A stretch of 7,717 nucleotides of DNA from positions 1-7,717 of the forward strand of contig CAZBQG010000219.1 of assembly GCA_964493945.1 (NCBI GenBank), written 5' to 3'. This document shows positions 5,077-7,717 of the stretch, piece by piece (the stretch's first letter is position 1; every line of letters begins with the position of its first letter). This stretch comes from CAZBQG01 sp964493945 (lineage in GTDB: Bacteria > Pseudomonadota > Alphaproteobacteria > Rhodospirillales > UBA2165). The notes beneath the pieces are model-generated. The model had not been told where the DNA came from and did no database searches. It worked only from the letters and a program-made list of their open reading frames with translations. A program made the position numbers and the translations under genes.

Positions 5077-7303
5077 AGACTGGCTGGGCATTCCAGGGCT
5101 GAAAGCCGATCTCCCGGTGGATGAACTGATGGACGCGCTTGCCTTCGACGCCCTCAGGCCCTTGCCTTACTCAGATCCCGGGATCGATCCGGTCCAATAT
5201 GAGGTGGCGGTGCACCGCATCCAGGCCTCCTTGCGCGAAGGGGCCTGGGCCCTGGTCCGCACGTCGAGTTCGCCTTTGGTTACCGAATGCGGCGAATATA
5301 TGTTCGCCATCTATGATGCCGAGGGCCATGCCGCTTATGTGACGGCGGGCGTGCTTCCCCACCTGACGGGGACCGAGGCGGGCATCAAATATATCCGCCA
5401 TTGTTATGGTTCGGACGAAGAGAGCATTCATCCATGCGATCAGTTTCTGCTCAACGATCCTTATCTGTTGGGCATTCACACGCCTGACATTCTGGTCGCG
5501 AGGCCGGTCTTTCATGGCGGGGAAATCGTCGCCTGGATCGGCTGCCTCACCCATACTATCGAAATCGGCGCAAAGGATCCGGGCGGAACGGCGGACTCCA
5601 CCGACATTTACCAAGAAGGCATCCGCATCCCCTGCCTCAAGCTGGTCAGCCGTGGCCAGACCGTGCCCCATGTCCTGCGCATGATCGAGCGGGCCGTGCG
5701 CCACCCGGCCCTGGTTTCCTTGGACATTTCGGCCAAGGTGGCGGGCAATAACGTCACCGCCCGGCGCATTGAAGAAATGGTTGAATTGGAAGGCAGCGGT
5801 TTCTTGAAAGGGGTTCTGGCCAAGCTGATCCACGAGACCGAAACCAAGGCCCGCCAGCGCATCAAATCCATACCCGACGGGCATTGGCGGAACACCGTCC
5901 ATGCCGATCATGACGGGCAAGTCCCGGCCCTCACCCGGCTTGAGTTGAGCATGGAAAAACGGGGCGAAGTGATCCATATCGATTTCGAAGGTACATCACC
6001 CCAATGCCCGGGACCGGTAAATGCCACCCTGCCCGGCACCATCGGTTCCATTTTCACCGTGCTGGTATCGACAATCTTTTGTGATCTGCCGGCCAACCGG
6101 GGGATCGTGTCGTCGTGCCGCATATCCATACCCAAGGGATGCATGTTCAACCCCCGCTACCCCGCACCTTGTTATGCGGCGCCGCCCGGCCCCCTTACTT
6201 TGCTGTCCAGCGCGGTGACCAAACTGGTCAGCGAAATGGCTATGGCCGGAGGCCTGTCTGAATTCGTCACGGCGCCTTGGAACGGCAGCGTCAACAGCGT
6301 CTTCATGGGCGGATTGGACCAATATGATCAGTTGCAGGGGACGCTGACGCTCGATTCCAACGGCGGCGGCACGGGTGCCTCGCCGATGATGGATGGCGAC
6401 GATACCTCGGCCTATATGCTGGCGCCTGGCTCCTTCATGGCCGATGTGGAAATGTATGAGGCCAATTACCCACTGCTTTATTTGTTCCGCCGCCAGCGCC
6501 GTGATTCCGCCGGTCATGGGGAAATGCGCGGTGGTCTGGGCGGCGAGGCGGCGGTCGCGGTGCATGGGTCGGATGGCTGGCGCGTCGGGTTTCGCGGCCT
6601 CGGCACCCAGGTAGCGGTGACCCACGGCATGGCCGGCGCCTATCCGGCTAGCCCGGCCCGGGTGGGCTATGTCTGGGGCGCCAACCCGCAAGGCGGAAAT
6701 GCAGATAATTTCGCGAAATTCCAAGGATCCCTGGACGAGATAAGCGGGTTGGGGCGGGCCGAGGCGGCGGAAGCACTGACCCCGCCCAAACCCATGAAGG
6801 AGGGCGACGTCTATTACCTGGCCTGGTCCGGCGGCGGCGGCCTAGGTGATCCCCAACAACGGGAGCCCGAAAGCGTCGCCCTGGACGTGGCGGCGGGAAC
6901 CTTGTCCCGGCAATGCGCGGCCGAAATCTATGGCGTGGTGCTCGCCCCGGACGGCGCCCCGGAACCGGCGCCTACCGAAGAGCTGCGCGCCCAAATCCGG
7001 GCTGCCCGCCTGGCCAATTGCACCTCCCCGGCCGGCCCCTTGGCCCAGGCCGAGGAAATTCTCGACCAGCATTACGGAATACTCCACACCGCCTTGGCAG
7101 GTGGCGAGCCTGTGCTGGCATGCGTCAAATGCAAGACCCTGGCCGGAACCCCGGATGAGGATTTCCACGCCCATCTGGCCAGCCGGGAAGTGGAGCCCGC
7201 TACCGTCGGCCATGAAAGTGTGCGCGCCGATTGGGTGACCTACCGTGAATATTTCTGCCGCCAATGCGCGACACTGGTCGATGTCACCCAGGAGACAAAA
7301 TAG
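5069..7303 (+). CDS. HyuB-like subunit fused to an acetone-carboxylase-gamma-like zinc domain
   Basis: This protein of 744 residues pairs with the overlapping HyuA-like gene. GGAGG at 5055-5059 precedes the ATG. The HyuB core spans about 1-630: LLNDPYLLGIHTPD (127-140), a GCLTHTIEIGAKDPGG stretch (158-173), YQEGIRIPCLKLV (181-193), GNNVTARRIEEMVE, and the closing GGGGLGDP (588-595) with AAEIYGVVL. His137, Asp140 and His162 match the spacing of the metal site I recall for acetone carboxylase (His150, Asp153, His175); the pattern is broadly shared by HyuB proteins. After a linker, about 636-744 forms a small domain with CVKC at 685-688 and CRQC at 730-733 inside YREYFCRQCATLVDV, resembling the C-terminus of acetone carboxylase gamma (REY-C-x-x-C-G-T-L pattern). 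That chain is usually a separate protein. The fusion favours a carboxylase-like complex but does not exclude ATP-dependent amide or lactam hydrolysis. Confidence 0.9.
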   Translation: MSEDWLGIPGLKADLPVDELMDALAFDALRPLPYSDPGIDPVQYEVAVHRIQASLREGAWALVRTSSSPLVTECGEYMFAIYDAEGHAAYVTAGVLPHLTGTEAGIKYIRHCYGSDEESIHPCDQFLLNDPYLLGIHTPDILVARPVFHGGEIVAWIGCLTHTIEIGAKDPGGTADSTDIYQEGIRIPCLKLVSRGQTVPHVLRMIERAVRHPALVSLDISAKVAGNNVTARRIEEMVELEGSGFLKGVLAKLIHETETKARQRIKSIPDGHWRNTVHADHDGQVPALTRLELSMEKRGEVIHIDFEGTSPQCPGPVNATLPGTIGSIFTVLVSTIFCDLPANRGIVSSCRISIPKGCMFNPRYPAPCYAAPPGPLTLLSSAVTKLVSEMAMAGGLSEFVTAPWNGSVNSVFMGGLDQYDQLQGTLTLDSNGGGTGASPMMDGDDTSAYMLAPGSFMADVEMYEANYPLLYLFRRQRRDSAGHGEMRGGLGGEAAVAVHGSDGWRVGFRGLGTQVAVTHGMAGAYPASPARVGYVWGANPQGGNADNFAKFQGSLDEISGLGRAEAAEALTPPKPMKEGDVYYLAWSGGGGLGDPQQREPESVALDVAAGTLSRQCAAEIYGVVLAPDGAPEPAPTEELRAQIRAARLANCTSPAGPLAQAEEILDQHYGILHTALAGGEPVLACVKCKTLAGTPDEDFHAHLASREVEPATVGHESVRADWVTYREYFCRQCATLVDVTQETK

Positions 7304-7392
7304 GGCAAGGTGAGTAAGAGTGTATTCACGATAAAATTTACTATTATTCATTACTTATGGTAGAAGAAGAAAAATTAATAGGGGAGGTGGTC
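7304..7392 (+). promoter_or_regulatory. AT-rich intergenic region, probable promoter of the lipoprotein gene
   Basis: This 89-base stretch turns abruptly AT-rich from about 7320, after a cluster that is strongly GC-rich. A TATTAT hexamer at 7342-7347 is -10-like, but no well-spaced -35 accompanies it, so I do not fix a promoter. GGAGG at 7383-7387 is a good ribosome site for the next gene. I see no clear hairpin-plus-T-run terminator for the upstream operon. Confidence 0.35.
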
Positions 7393-7717
7393 ATGATGCA
7401 ATCCAAGTTTTTGGCCGGTGGGTTATTGGTTTCGGCGTTGTTGTTGAGCGGGTGCGCTAACCGTTTTGAACAAATACTTAACCTGGAACAAACACGGTCA
7501 CCATCGAAGGCCCTTGAATTTTGTCTCGATCAGGTCAAGGAAAGCCTAGACGCTGCCGATAAACTCGAGGAGAAAAAATTAGAAGGTGCCGATGTGGGCA
7601 AAAAAAAGGCCAATGCCAAAAAGGTCATCATTAAAGTCAGGGAGGATAGAAGATCTGCCACCAACGAGTTTCTGAACTGCGTTTTTGTTGAGGATGTCAA
7701 ATTAAAAAATCTTGAAT
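7393..7717 (+). CDS. Putative lipoprotein of unknown function, 3' end beyond the window
   Basis: An open frame of 108 codons runs off the window end. Residues 1-21 form a lipoprotein signal: a short start with Lys5, a hydrophobic core (LAGGLLVSALLL) and the lipobox LSGC with Cys21 as the lipidated residue; Ala22 follows, compatible with outer-membrane sorting. The visible mature part is rich in Lys and Glu, with a probable helical or coiled segment around residues 45-90 and two further cysteines (Cys44 and the one in FLNCVF near 97). Translation would start at ATG 7393 or 7396 after GGAGG at 7383-7387. I do not recognise the family. Base use differs from the operon: 7561-7620 is about 42% GC, against about 77% for 6541-6600. 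It is probably an independent transcription unit unrelated to nitrile metabolism. Confidence 0.8.
   Translation, partial: MMQSKFLAGGLLVSALLLSGCANRFEQILNLEQTRSPSKALEFCLDQVKESLDAADKLEEKKLEGADVGKKKANAKKVIIKVREDRRSATNEFLNCVFVEDVKLKNLE

Noticed and set aside
5171..5977. Long minus-strand open frame of 268 codons opposite the HyuB-like gene, and similar ones elsewhere
   Set aside because: It has no recognisable motif and lies wholly opposite a well-conserved gene; GC-rich DNA commonly leaves such antisense frames open.
7304..7392. A rho-independent terminator after the HyuB-like gene
   Set aside because: I found no stable hairpin followed by a T-run in this stretch.
1..7717. tRNA or rRNA genes, CRISPR arrays, insertion sequences
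   Set aside because: Nearly all bases lie in plus-strand protein genes; I saw no regularly spaced repeats, transposase motifs or terminal inverted repeats.

Overview
The GC-rich coding style, the gene families and the tightly packed, all-plus-strand layout suggest a proteobacterium, most likely an alphaproteobacterium. A 10-N run inside a gene shows that this is a scaffolded draft or metagenome assembly. I assign the organism from gene style only; there is no rRNA or taxonomic marker here.

Layout. Bases 2-190 are the 3' end of a TRAP transporter large permease (DctM type). After a 84-base gap comes a compact cluster of seven same-strand genes. These are a cobalt-type nitrile hydratase alpha subunit (275-880), a nitrile hydratase beta N-terminal half (892-1209), a beta C-terminal half as a separate gene (1206-1556), two tandem proteins that join a nitrile hydratase accessory-type domain to a beta-type C-terminal domain (1591-2295 and 2300-2944), a HyuA-like ATP-dependent subunit (2959-5076), and a HyuB-like subunit carrying a C-terminal acetone-carboxylase-gamma-like zinc domain (5069-7303). 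Gaps inside the cluster are at most 34 bases, and two gene pairs overlap. An AT-rich intergenic stretch then precedes an unrelated, lower-GC putative lipoprotein gene that runs off the window (7393-7717).

How the genes may work together. The nitrile hydratase would turn a nitrile into an amide. Its beta chain is split in two, an architecture known from thiocyanate hydrolase, although these sequences look like true nitrile hydratase. The two accessory/beta-like proteins have lost both arginines that contact the modified cysteines in catalytic beta subunits, so they probably serve in cobalt delivery, cysteine oxidation or assembly. No amidase lies next to the hydratase. The next two genes instead encode a HyuA/HyuB pair of the ATP-dependent hydantoinase, oxoprolinase, lactamase and acetone carboxylase superfamily, with the carboxylase gamma subunit apparently fused to HyuB. 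The cluster may therefore encode a pathway of uptake (TRAP), nitrile hydration, then ATP-dependent hydrolysis or carboxylation. The substrate is unknown, and this pairing is the most interesting feature of the window.
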